DNA from: Ophioceras dolichostomum
Lineage: Eukaryota; Ascomycota; Sordariomycetes; Magnaporthales; Ophioceraceae
Direction: 5' to 3'
DNA length: 64,000 nt
Assembly: GCA_003049485.1 (NCBI GenBank)
Contig: PYST01000044.1
Span: 1 to 64,000 of the forward strand
In this document: piece by piece, positions 23,810-36,205 of the stretch
Position numbering within the stretch: position 1 is the first letter of the stretch
How the letters are laid out: every line of letters starts with the position of its first letter
The notes under the pieces: model-generated
What the model saw: only the letters and a program-made list of their open reading frames with translations
What the model was told of the DNA's origin: nothing
Database searches by the model: none
Translations under genes and position numbers: made by a program

Positions 23810-26030
23810 GACCTTGGCTCTTCGTGACGGAGATGGGGCGGGGAGGAAGGAGTAGACGGGTGTGTGTGGCGGTGTAGGCAGGAGCGAAGCTTTCTTGCAT
23901 ATACCCACATGATACGGGATACGAGCGTGAGGATACGCTTAACAACAATCGTTTCAATATCATTTCCTTTGTCGATAAATACCTCTGTAGAGGTGCGCCC
24001 TCCCAGAGGCGCGCACAACACCAATACGCACGACGCTTTATTTTTCTTTGTACGTGGCTATTCTACGCGTCACAGGAGGGAAGCGAACACTGGTCTGGTC
24101 TTCCCTGGCGATGGCCTGGTTGCGAGTCGTTGGTCGGTTGACGACGCTGAGGTGAACAGAAATGATGGTGAACGGCGAGCTTGCCCTTGTTCTATTTATA
24201 TCTTCTGGGACGGCGGTTTCGACTTGAAGTTGTCGAGCACGTGAGCATCTGGGCATTTGATTCACACTACCTGAACAGTATCCTCTTCTCTCTTCTATGC
24301 GTTGGTCTCTCTTGCTTTTCTCTATTACTTCCGCCTTCTTGCATGTTTGCTGCGAGGTAGATACCCCGAAGATACCCCCGAATAGATAACACTCCGAGTG
24401 ACTAGTTACTTTTACTGCCGACGTGAGTCTCTCGTGAAAGCATTGGGAGTTTTGGAGAGGACGCAGATGGCGTTTCGAGATCACTTGTGAAGCAGTTGAG
24501 TTCTAGGAGTCAAGATGTAGTAACCGTTGAGGAACGTAGAAGCGGTACTGACGAATGAGGGACGTCCGGCGAACAGGACGAATACGGTCCGCACGTAACC
24601 TTTCCTTTTTGTCTCTGTAAGCAAAACTTGAGCTTCGGCCCTGATGCAATTCTCTGGATTGGGTTATGATGCCTGCGCAAAAAACATGCAAAGAACGTCA
24701 GTATTTGGTACGTCCTGGACGCAGCATATAGTGACAAGTAGCTCAATCTTACGACTCCGGGCATCGAATTTGTAGCTTGTAGATGCCTGTCCACAAGCTG
24801 AGGATGTTTATCAGTTTGAACGACGACTCTGGTCAATGAATCACCAAGTTGTGTTGAAATCCGTGTCTCCATGGCCTACGGATGCCCCTCTTTGGTTCTC
24901 TCTAAGTCGGATGTCACGACGCCGAAGTGCCATTGGCCCAGTAAGCTTTCGAATAAGTATCGAACTAGCAGGCAGCTGGAAAGAAGAGCTCTTTTGAGGC
25001 GACGGGTTAGACAAGGCAAGGAGACTGCCTGTGCCTCGTGTTCGTACGTGACTGGAAAGGCGACCACATCGATCACTGATGATGATCCACACCGTCGCCT
25101 ACGCAGAAAATGGGCACAGAATAAGTGCCGTGCGTCCCTTCCACGCCGACCTTGGGTACCACCTTAGGCATAGGTATGTACGTAATGGAAGGCTCCCTTA
25201 TCCGCTTGGAGAGAGTCTGCCTGCCGAGGATCGTTGGGTCTCTGAGCGAAATTGTCTGCCATTCACCACATCCGAGGGGCGATCAAACCGGGGGCAACCA
25301 TCAATGATCACTCAACCAACCCGAACTGCACCAATCAGACGCCATGCTCAGACCGGCCGAACTAATGCGCAGCCGAGCACTTCAGACGAAGCGAATCTTT
25401 CCTTGCAAGCTTCCTATTAGCCGCAGCGTTGGTCGCACGTTCTTCTGCCAGCACTTCCAGAATGTGCGCCGATCGTTCGTCTGGTCTTCCACTTTTCCAC
25501 GCGAGCTCTTTTTTACCCACCGCCGCTCTGCGACGCAGGCTGAAAGAGTTCAGACGAGAGATCTGTTAGGCAGATCCGGATTCGGGATCCCACGATGCTT
25601 TCGGGCAGAACAGTTCACAGGAGGAGAGACGAAGAGAGAGTGAGAGTAGATGTATTAAAAGAGAGTCGTCCATCCCCAATCCCAGAGATGACCTGCTTCC
25701 TGCCACCTCCACGACTCGAGCCCGGAAATTCTTCACGCGGCCGCGTCCTTCACCCATCTTCGATCTGTCCCGGCTGCCCGGTCTGTGGTATCATCGTAAC
25801 CGACATTAAACAAAAAGCGAGAGAAAAAAAGTAGGTATCTTCGGCCCTAGAGGCCGCTCCATTGCCACCCACCCATCAATCATTAACAGGAAGGGGGTTG
25901 GAAAAAAGAACAAAAGGGTAAAGGAAATTAAAAGCGAACGAAGAGACGTTGGTAGGTTTTGTTCAGGTAGGTGAGAAAAGAGGATAGAGGTGGTGGAAAA
26001 ACCACAAAATCATCCATCGTCACATCACAC
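23810..26030. other. intergenic, no confident gene
   Basis: Frames between 24500 and 25650 on both strands are short and lack recognisable domains or convincing splice chains. The right end is the 3' flank of the MFS gene, with (TAGG)n pieces near 25950. Confidence 0.45.
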
Positions 26031-28373
26031 TCAGTCCATATCGAAGAAGCTCCCCGTCGTCTTCAACGCACTCAGATCAACACACTTCATCACCCTCCCG
26101 TCGAGCCTCCTGATGTGCCCGTCGTACAGCCACCACACGGCGCCCAGCCCCGCCGCGACGCCCAGCTGCGCGACGCTCGTGCCCACCAGCAGGCCCTTGA
26201 GCAGCTGCCACGACCACGTCAGGTTCGGGGTGGCCAGCACGAACACGCCCGCCGCGGCGGCGCGCCAGACGCCGACGCCGACCTCCATGTCGACCGTGTT
26301 GCGGAGCGCGACGCCCAGGTTGCTGCTCGTGAACTGCGTCGACCGCCTGATCAGGGGGCGCACGGTGGCGTCGAGCGCGTACGCGCCCGCGGCCAGCAGG
26401 CCTAATAGAAAACTCAGCGCGGGGAGGGACAGGCGGCTCGCGATGCCGTTGATCATGAAGGGGCTCGACTCTGACGCCGAGGCGGCCGCGCTGGCGGCGG
26501 ACACGTCGACGGCCGTGGTGGCGGAGGAGGGCGGGGTCATGGCCGTGTCGGCGTACAGGCCCGTGGTGAGGAGGGCCGCGAACGCGAGGATCGACCCGCC
26601 GCCGACCGCGATCATGTTCATGTGCTGCGGGAAGAACTTGCTGCTCTGGCCGCTTTGGCTGTTGCTTTTGTTTTGTTGAGCCATCCACCATGGGAGGATG
26701 ACCGCGAAGAACGCGGCAGTGCCGGTGGAGAGCAGGAAGGGGGCCGTCATGAGCGCGCCGACCGACGAGGGGGTCAGCTCGAAGGGCAGGTGGGCGAACA
26801 TGAGCGACAGGGAAGAAATTAAAGCCCAGAGCGTGGCGAAGGGGAGGAACGACGCCACGAAGAGGAGCACCGTCGTGGGCGCCACGAGGGCGCGCGGGGC
26901 CTGCAGCAGGATCGAGGAGCTGACGCTCGGGCCGGAGTAGGGCTTCGGCGCGGCGTTGGCGCGGAGGTAGTCCATGACCATTTGGGCGTCGATGTTGCGG
27001 ATGATGGACGGGAAAGACCGCTGCTGCTGTTGCCGCTGCTGCTGCTGCATGCTGAACGGCGAGGCGGCGGTCAGGGGCGAGGAGTTGACCGAGGCGAACT
27101 GGCGGTCGAAGACGGTCTCGGGCGCGGCGAGGACCATGAGCAGCACGGAGACGATCTGGAAGACGCTCAGGATCGTGAACTGCAGGTGGTAGCCCGTCGG
27201 GTGCTGCGAGACGAGGCCGCCTAGCAGCGGGCCGCCCCAGGTGGTCGCTGTTGCGACGATGTAGTGGATCGCGATGCGGAGACCGCGTTCGTGCTCCTGT
27301 GGATGGTTATCTTGGTTAGCAAAGAAATGATTCGTAGATTCGTATAGTCCTTCTCTCTTCATTCCTTCCTGAGCAGAAAGATACCCGGCAAAAGCAGTAC
27401 GTATGGTCGGTCAGCTTACAAAGTACGTATCATGGATCGACCCAAGCACGAGCGAATCGAACACGCCCCATCCGAGGCCCTGGAATATCCTCGCCGCCAA
27501 AGCCTGGTCGTAGCTGTTCAAGAAAGCGTTCCACATGGACCCAAACAGAATAGCAAAAGTGCCCGCCAGGTACACGGGCCTCTTCCCCCAGAGCCTCGCG
27601 GCCGTCGAGGCGGCCATGCCGCTCAGCGCGGAGAAGAGCAGCGGACCGCCCGTCAGCGCCGCGATGGCAGTGGAGGACCGGTTGTACTCCTTCTCGAGGG
27701 GCACGTTCACGACCACCAGTGCCGTCTTCATCACGCCCACAAGCGCGACCGTCATCAGGAGGGCGCCGAAGTTGAGGTCCTTCTTCCACGAGGGCCAATT
27801 CAGCGGGTCGTCGAGGTCGTCGCTGGGCTGCGGCACCAGCTCCACGCCGGAGTGCTTGCCCGTGCCGTACTTGATGCGCTTCTGCCTGCTCGACGCGAGG
27901 GTCGAGTAGGAGAGGCGCCTGGTCGAGGCCGTCATCGGCCGGATCCCCCCCTCGACGGGGTTGGCGCGCAGCGGGGTTGGCCTCGGAAGCGGCGGTTTCG
28001 GCACCGCGTCTGTTGGTGGCGGTGGAGGCGGGGGAAACGTCTCCAGCAGTGATACCTCCTTGGGGTTGGTAGTGTGGGTGGCCTCCGGCTTCGCGATCTC
28101 GGTCTGCTTCGCTGTCTCGGCGGCGGTCTTGTCCTCCGAAAGCTTGGTCTCTTGTTGGGTCCCATCCTCCGTCTTGGACTCCGTCGTTGTGGTTGCCGCG
28201 GCCTTCTCTTCGACCTTCCCCTGTTCCTCCTTGACATGCGTCTCCGGTGGTGTTGTCCTCTCCGGCTCGGTCTTAACCTCCTTCTCCTCCGCCTCCAGCG
28301 CGGCTCCCGCCATCAGCATCATCGGCTGCGGCGACGGCGGCGGCGCCACCTCTTTCTCTGAAAATTTCTCCAT
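26031..28373 (-). CDS. major facilitator superfamily transporter
   Basis: Two exons: 28373-27420 and 27296-26031 (phase 0; donor GTAAGC, GCTAAC branch, CACAG acceptor), giving 739 residues. The first ~200 residues are a hydrophilic Glu/Lys/Thr- and Pro-rich extension, probably cytosolic and disordered, ending in the DLDDPLNWPSWKKD motif that precedes TM1 in fungal drug/polyamine-type MFS proteins. Twelve hydrophobic helices follow. The loop between helices 2 and 3 reads AARLWGKRPVYLAGT (MFS signature A, degenerate), and AARIFQGLGWGVFDSL is the usual TM4-region motif. The intron falls just after GSIHDTYF, and EHERGLRIAIHY resumes in register. A Gln-rich central loop links the two halves. The substrate cannot be told from sequence. 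Confidence 0.92.
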
Positions 28374-31300
28374 AGCTTGGCGATTACAAGGAAATTATAC
28401 AAGTGAAATGATTTAGGGAAAAGTACAGAATAAAAGGGAAGCTCGAACCGGCGAAGCGAAATGCAAGAAATGAAAAAAACGAAGAGAAAGAAGAAAGAGC
28501 AAGGATCCTCGTTGCTGTCCAGCAGCGAGTTTGAAGAGTGAGTGCGCTCAGTTCAGGCCGTATGTAGTTAAGGATGTATGAACATGAAAGAGGCGAAAAA
28601 GGAATTTGTCATGAGGGATCTCTTTCTTTGACGTGAACAGGGCCTGGGATCAAGGGAGGACAGGGAGGAGGACGACGAAGCAGTTAACAAGGCCCGCTTC
28701 TTCTGCCTCTCCGATGGTATCATGGAGGGCCTTGAGGCCAAGAGTGGAGAGAGAGGTGAGGGTGGAGATGCCTTGTGCTTGGATGTGTGTTCACAGCTGC
28801 AGCTTGCGGAAGCATTGACACAGCCCTGGACGTATCCCACGCTCGGCAAGGGCATGCATATTTGTGCATGCATGATCGACTAGTGTGATGGACCGACCGG
28901 CAAGGGAAAACATCGGTGTGTCTGTCTGGGCAGTACTTGAGGACGAGCGGTACATGCATGCGCAGGTACCGGACGAGATGTAAGGGGGGAGACAGGAGAG
29001 TCGGCTTGCTCGGTACTGACCGAGGGAGGTAACTACTCGTAGGCGAGGAAGGGGGTGTTGGCGATCACTCGACGATCAACAGCCCCAAGAGGGTAGCAGA
29101 AAAAAAGGGGAGAGGGGGTGAGTGATGGAGAGAGGAGGGCTTGGGACAGACCATTACAAGAGGGCAACTGTGAGAGACTTGCCCTCGTCGGTCGCACACA
29201 AACCCTCGCAGTCAGGATAGCCTCCACGAAAAATCCCAACGTGTTACCCTAAGGACTTCCAGTTCGCCTCGTGCTATGTCGTTGTAAGTCAGGATCGGCC
29301 TTGCCCCTCTCGAGGAGGTGTGCTGATGACTACTGCAGCCTCGACGTCGGTGAGGGGGATCGCAGAAGAGAAGGATGCGAACACCAGTGACGACGCTTCC
29401 CAAGGGTCGTGTGGCGAAGAGGATACTTCTGAGGCAGCCATACTCCCGTATCCGTGCCTCATCGGAGCTGCCCTAACCAGAAATGTGATCGGGACAGTCC
29501 GAAAGCAGTCAGTCAGTGATGTCAAGCGCGCCAATCAAGCCAAGGGTAACCCCCTTGACCCCGTAGCCTTGCGTCCTCCCCTCTTCATGCATAAGCGGCC
29601 ATCAATCACAGTCAGTCTAGTCGTCTTGGAACTCGGTCCAAGCTCGCGATTGGTAGTTCAATAGCTGGCCAGTGCGTTCTTGACCGATTTTCTGGGTAGT
29701 GGCTAAGACCTCTCTCTGCTGAAAGAGAGAGGGCAACTTTGAGCACACGGCAGAAGTTCCCGGAGCGGGAGGAACAGCGGGCCTCTCCGCTATTTCGGGG
29801 TGGCGTCGAGCCCTGAGAGACAAGGCAAACCCAGGCTTGCCCGCCATTGCCAGCCAAACCAGGACAGCGCTTTGACCGGGAAATCGGACGTTTGGGGCCT
29901 CTCGATGTTGGAGGCTGAAACCGACACACTGCAGTGACCAGGGTCGTCTGTCTCGATTATCTTCTGCGCTACGATGCATGCAACCCACCAAGATCAAGCA
30001 ACGGAATGGAGGGGCAACACAACACACTCCTCACCTCCCCCACCCGTAACGTTTTTTTTAGCCCATCACTTCCACCTCCTGCTAGTCTCTTGCACTGGCT
30101 CCGTTAAGGCATGAAATACCGAATACACGCTTTCTGTGGATGAGTCCTTTCCGACCGAATTTTTGTTGAGATGAGAAGATGCGATGACCAAATGCATCCG
30201 CAGAGAGACTAGCTCAACCAGCTAACTTGAACGGAAAGACGACGAACCGCAGATGCCGCTCAGTAACCGAAGATGACAGCCAGCAAAAAGAAGAGAAAAA
30301 AACCCCTCGAGCCCGGTTTTCTTGCGTCTTGGGTCAGCGGACTTCTCGGCAGGTTGTTCCAGAAGGCAAAGGAAATTATTCACAAGCTTGTCCTCAACGA
30401 GACGAAGGTCCAATGTAGCACCCATTCCGAGTCCCGTTGCGCCACGAGGGGGTCTCCAACTGAGCCCGTACTGCATACTACGCAGCTTGAGACGATGGGC
30501 TCCTGTGAGGGCATGACGATCTAGTCTGCGTCCTAACATGCGCGGGTCCATCAGGTAGGGTGTAGTACTTTTTGGGCAATCAAGTCGTGATCCACAAGGA
30601 GGGCATGGCATCATCGGAGCCGTTTCCTCTGGGGTCTCACAACCTCAACCCCCCCTCCCCCTCTCGATCACATCACCACCACCAATACAAGGGAGGATCA
30701 TGTTTTGGCGATGCACATGCCACTCACTATGAAAACACGTTCACCAGTGAACTCCCGTTCGACGAAATAAAACCAGGCATCTCCTGGACAAGCCGTCACG
30801 CCTCCAAACAAGACGGAGCAAAAATAGACGGGCATTATAGGATAAATTGATGATGCGATGTGATATCGCCGTCCAAGTTTACATGCAACACTCTCCAGAT
30901 GGGTCATCACTCGCTCGTAGGTCCAATCGCATGTATTCTGTAAGTCTATTATATGTGCCTCTGTGCCCACACATCATCGCCGTTTCCCAAGTCGACGATC
31001 CCGGAACCCGGACCCAGGTCTTTGGTGTATGTAATCGTGACCTTCCCGCCTCTTGCCTGTCTTGCCGAGGATAGACCGCCAGCCCAGTGCTCTGGGCACA
31101 GTAATGAAGAGAGGAGAGAAAAATAAAGAGTTTAGCGCCTTGCCTTGAGAAACCACATAAACATGACCATCGCGGATCACACAATGCCGCTCATAAATTC
31201 CTCCCGGAGAGCCGCATCTCCGTCGCACGGCAGCGGCGCCACCAGTCTGCGATCGCGTACGATCTGACCCGACAGCCCCTTGCTCTAAGACCTATTTCCC

Positions 31301-31825
31301 GCTCACTCACACTCCCACTCCCCTCATTCATCAATCAACCCCCTCCCACTAAGCAAATGCCGCGTACTGCATCTCCAACCTGCCTCGAAATGATCACTTC
31401 CAGCCCAGCCACCACCAACACCATCCAGCGAAGAAAATGCCTGACCTCCAAGAGAACCCAATCTCTCACCCTCATCCTCTTCTCTCCCGTTTGTGTGCGA
31501 CAATGGGTTTGATTCCACAACCACACCCGCTGGCCTGCGTCATCCAAAGGAGCGAACCCCCATCCCCAAAAGCTTGTTGTCGTTGTTGAGAAACGGTAGC
31601 GGGGGAAGCGCCGAGGGCTGATGAGACCCGGCGGCACAGTCCCCAATTTCGATGCTGAAATTCGGATGTAATGAGAAATCAGCCATCTTAGAAAGTAGGT
31701 CGGTCGGTAGGTAGGTAGGTAGTCTCTGTATGCGTCCGTCGACCCTCGCTACTTCGAAAATCGTCCCATCCCGTCTCGTCCTGTCCCGTCCCTCGAATCT
31801 ATTGAAGGTAGGCAACTCATGTGAC
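28374..31825. other. long intergenic stretch, no confident gene
   Basis: This 3.4 kb has scattered short frames on both strands with no recognisable domain. The left end is the promoter of the MFS gene (minus strand). A (GGTA)n run lies near 31695-31720. Confidence 0.4.
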
Positions 31826-32101
31826 CTAGGCGGTCGCCATCATCCCCAGCGGCACGCCCATCCACTGGAGCCGATCAAAGTGGTAGCCTTCCTGCGCCCG
31901 GGCGACAGCCAGCGGGTGCGAGGGGAAGAACATCATCTGGACCGGCTGCCGTGCGACCGGTCCTCCTCCGCCACCGTGGGAGGCGGCTCCTCCCCCTCCA
32001 ATGAAGAAGGGTGATGATGACAATGATGAGGAATCTGTGAAAAGGGGGAGAGCAGCAGCGAAGGGAGCAGTCCCGAAAAGAAAAACCAGTAAGCAAAACA
32101 T
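31826..32101 (-). CDS. possible small secreted-type protein or terminal exon
   Basis: A 91-codon frame starts ATG 32101 and ends TAG 31826-31828. The N-terminus is hydrophobic (MFCLLVFLFGTAPFAAALPL) and could be a signal peptide; a Ser- and Gly-rich linker and a compact end (PVQMMFFPSHPLA, HFDRLQWMGVPLGMMATA) follow. TTTCACAG at about 32040 could instead be a splice acceptor, which would make the rest the last exon of a longer gene. I do not recognise the family. Coding status is uncertain. Confidence 0.3.
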   Translation of the reverse strand: MFCLLVFLFGTAPFAAALPLFTDSSSLSSSPFFIGGGGAASHGGGGGPVARQPVQMMFFPSHPLAVARAQEGYHFDRLQWMGVPLGMMATA

Positions 32102-33061
32102 GTCCTCGACGGGGCTGAACTGATAATGGGTGTGGTGTCGCAGTCACTACCCTCCCACAATCACCACCGCCACCATCACAAAAACGATGATTCCATCCCA
32201 TTCACCATACGTCTGTCCGGCACACCACCAGATGTTCTCTCCCCCTTTTTCGTAGAGTGCCGAAGAGGTGTTGACTACACCCTCCTGTCTCGGATTCTGC
32301 AGTGCCAACCACCTTGCCCTCTCGCTTGAGGCAACTCAGGCCAGATGATCCACTTCACATCCCACCAACAGACGCTCGCTCGCAACCTATCTACCCACTG
32401 CCGGAGCCAAGCGAGCGGGCTGATCGCGGCTTGAGGCGAGGGCGAGATTGGCACTTTTTTGTTTTTTTTGTGCTCCCACACAACGCCGTCGCATCCACCA
32501 CATAATGTGCGGGGGCGGGGTTGTTGGATTGTGGTTCGGGGGCACATCGGTCAGGGGGAATTGTCGAAGTGTAAGTGGTAGTGTTTCTGTGCTCGCCACC
32601 AAAACGCACACAGCCACCACAACACAATGGGGTATAGGCATCAACTGCCTTCTTCCTGTGACGACATCGGCAACTCTTCTCTTCATCATATATGTGATGC
32701 AGCTGCTGTGCTGCGTGATGATGCATTGGGAAGAGACACTTCAGCTCGGCTCGGCTCGGCTCGGTTGGAAACCAACGAACCAGTTAGCCGGATCAAAATC
32801 CTCCTCTCCAAGTACGGTCATCGACAGCGCAACGGTGTGATGTAGTGCGAGGCAGGTGGGCAGTCGGTAGACAGGTGTGGGTAGGTGTAGGTAGGCAAGC
32901 TGTAGTGTGTTTGTCTCGCGGTGGTCAAATGGGGGAAACTTCCTCCCGGCCGCCAGGCGAGCAGATAGGGGTGTATGGCAGCGACTCTCGTCTCCCGTGC
33001 CCTCCTCTCACCCCCTCTCCCTGTCTTTGTTTTCTTTTCTCCCTCCGTTTCGTTTTTTTCT
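32102..33061. other. intergenic
   Basis: No supported gene. A short CTCGG tandem run (four copies) lies at about 32744-32765. The right end is the 3' flank of the F-box gene. Confidence 0.45.
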
Positions 33062-34480
33062 TCAGATAGAGGCGATCACGATGGCATTACCTGTACTTGA
33101 GCCCTCTTCCAGCTCTTGCTCATCTGACTTCTCCGCCATGAGGAGAACCTGGGTAGTTCGAACCAGCAGTTCTATTTTCGTTGGAAACAACAATACGAAT
33201 TAGCCTGATATCAGCATCACCACTACCACCACCATCATGTGTTTCTCCCGTAGCTCTGTGCACACGGGCGCGCACCCCAACAAAGCATGGCCGCGACGAT
33301 CGCGGGTCGAAGTCAAGAGAAATAGACACGGATGGAATAATGCATTGACAAACAGGACGGCCCGCACGCCAGGAAACGGGGAGCAGAGCAGTATCGCCAC
33401 AAACAAAACATGAAGCATGATAGTTGAAAATCATACCTTCGAACTCCAACCTGTAGCTCACCGGCAGATCCTCACCAGCAGCCACAAGCAACGGCGGGGC
33501 GACGTCGTCTCCAGCCTGCACGACCTTAAACCGCACCCCGACGTGCTTGCGGGCATCAGCCCAGAGGATCTCCTCCTCATCGTTTCCCCTCTCGCAACAA
33601 CCCCCCTTACTCCAAGTAGCCTTAGCCTTAGCCCCGTTCGCATTGGAAGCAGCAGCGGCGGTGGCTCGTGCCGCAAGCCACCCGCGCCACACCCTAATCA
33701 CGCCGTCGCCGACGTTGACCAGGCTGCGGAACACGCCGCGCCGCGGACCCATGCGCACCAGGTTCGTGACCGTGCACAGCTGTGAGAAGGACTCGCAGTC
33801 GTCCAGGTGCACGTCCAAGATGGCAGGCTCATCAACCGCATCCTCCGCCGCCTCTACATCCGCCTCCGCAACGGCAGCGGCGGCCGCGGTGGTAGCTGAT
33901 CCCTCACCCTCCTCCTGCACCTGCACTGCTGCAGCCCTCCTCAGCGGATACCGCCGTCTGGCACGCCTGTTCTCCTCCTGCACCACGGGGCGGAAGCGGG
34001 AGTACAGGCCCTGCAGCTCGCCGAGGCTAGAGGGCTCATACTCCGCCGCTGCATCGTCAGTGATGGACGGAAAACCAGTGACAAAGCCGGTGGTGGTGGT
34101 GCCGAGGTGGTCGCAGTACAGGTAAGGGGTGGTGAGCTTCGCGCTCGGGTGATAGCACTCGAGGATCAGCTCGCGGCCGCCGTTGAGGTCGGGAGAGGCG
34201 GCCTTCGCGAGGCGGTGGCGGAGGATGCGGAGGACGAGCGCGTGGAACCGGCGAGAGACGGAAGCCAGGGGGAGGAGTTGGGGGGTTGGGAGGGAGGAGA
34301 GGATCGAGATGAGGATCTTTCGCAGGGAAGAGCCATTAGCTTCCAGGTACTATCTTCCTGTGGCAGTTATGGCACACATGGGGTTGAGTTTAGGCTTGCT
34401 TGGGTACCTAGGTACCTAGGTAGGTAGGTACTCACCTCGTTGGGCAACGATTCGATCGTTTGGGGGTCGGAGGACACCAT
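33062..34480 (-). CDS. F-box protein of a conserved Pezizomycotina family
   Basis: Three exons: 34480-34436, 34316-33437 and 33171-33062, giving 344 residues. Donors are GTGAGT and GTATGA; acceptors are AAG (after a GCTAAT branch) and TAG. The N-terminus joins across intron 1 into a short F-box (ESLPNE + ILISILSSLPTPQLLPLA, residues ~10-45), which binds Skp1 in SCF ubiquitin ligases. The rest matches my recollection of a fungal family: SPDLNGGRELILECYHPSAK, LGELQGLYSRFRPV, SFSQLCTVTNLVRMGPRRGV, GVIRVWRGWL, WADARKHVGVR and a C-terminal helix ELLVRTTQVLLMAEKSDEQ ending GNAIVIASI. The middle carries lineage-specific Ala/Glu-rich inserts. Intron 1 contains a CCTA/TAGG tract. The substrate of the predicted ligase is unknown. 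Confidence 0.85.
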
Positions 34481-36205
34481 GTTTCCCGAAGATACACAAA
34501 CAACACACACGCACACTCCAAAGATTTGCGTAGAAGGATGCCCGTATGATTCCAAGCAAAAACAGAACAGTCACCGACCAACCGCACTACGGGAGCGTCC
34601 GGTGCTATATAAGATATTTGCAGGGAAACCAAAAGACCGAGAGAAGGCCGAGTGCACGCAGCATCAGGGTCCCTGACTCTTATATCGATCGATGTGTTGA
34701 TATGCTTGGTACTGTGGCGGTATCGAGGATGTCCAGCCAGCCCACTGCCCCCTTGTCAGAAGTACCAGCCCATCACACCATCATACGAGCGTGTGTGCGT
34801 GTGTATGTTGGAAGAAAAAAAAAAGTACGGACGGGGGCCCAGATACGACCGGCCGACCGTATTGATCCTTTTGCCTTTCTCTTCCGTGGGGTGTTGTGTT
34901 GTTGTAGTAGGCAAGGTTGTCTACATCACGGTATAGCCCACACCTGAACAGTGGGGGTTCGAGGCCCAGGAGATAGGATGATGGCGAGAGTGAGGATGGG
35001 GATTGGATGGGATGGTGGCCCAAAAATCACACCGAGCCACCGACAGAAGCTGAAATAATCACAGGGATTATTTTTGAAAAAAGGGTGTGTTGGGTTGCTG
35101 ATCAACGTGTGGTGGTTTTGACCAGCTGTGAGGAAGACAAGCCTCTGATAAGCCTCACTCAAGCTTCGGAAAGAGGAAAGTCCCGAGGTCGGCGGTGATG
35201 ATGACGAGGTCGTGAAATAATGTGGGTTGGTTCTCATCGGTCTCTCTGGCTGATAAGTACAACGTAATCGATAAGGCCTCTGAAGCTAAATCAGAAAATG
35301 CAACCCATCAGCGAGTCATCAGCTGCCAAGGAGTACCGGCACCACCGATACGCCGGGAGCGGCGCCGGCATTGGAAGAAGCTTCGCTTCGCAGTGGGGAC
35401 GGTTGGTAAGAGTGCAGGGCCCCCTGTTCAGGAGGAGCCTCCCTGCCGCCTTGCCGCCTTGCCAGCAGGAAGGAACGTCAAATTCTCAACTGCGGGACTC
35501 ATGTCGTGTCTTGTCATCAATGATTGATGAAGATCAACATCTGATGCTCTTTTCTCCTCATCCTCTTTTCTCTCACCGCACGTTCGAGAAAGGAGGGGCT
35601 AGCACCACGCATCCTCATCCCTTAAATACACGTGAGAAGTACAAGAGAGTCGATTGGCGAAAGAAAGCCACGAACAAGGCTTGACCGCTTTGCCTCGCCG
35701 CTATTCCCGGTTGGCCCATCGTTTGTTGGCGGCCCGACGAGGTGACCGGTGTGGATGACGGGATCCAGAGTTCTGGGATCCATCTGGCCCAGCCCATCAT
35801 CACCCAATTCCCGTGGTGTGACTGTGGCCGGGAACAACATGGACTATCCCTCCTTCCTCGACGCGCAGCCAGTCCGACCTCATCCGAATTCTCCCTCCGA
35901 GATATCTTCTTCAAGCTGTGGGCCATATAGATTCTGTATTCGAGAAGGAAAAAAAAGAGTCATGGCTTTTTGCCCCTTTAACAAATGAGCGTCAAGAGGT
36001 TCCTGGTATCTGTCGCCGACTCGCCCCCTTTTTGGCGGAGACGGTTCTTTCCGATGTCGTAGTGCGTTATCTACGACATCCTACATTTACAGAACTACAG
36101 ATTCACATTCCACCACTCCACCCCCTGCTTCCGGCTGTGACCCTGGTCCCCTCCCCTTTCGCCTCACCGCTTTCCCTCCGGCGCTTTCCCTCCGGCAACA
36201 AAGGT
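34481..36205. other. intergenic
   Basis: This holds the promoter of the F-box gene (left) and the 3' flank of the LPMO gene (right). I see no supported gene. Confidence 0.45.
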
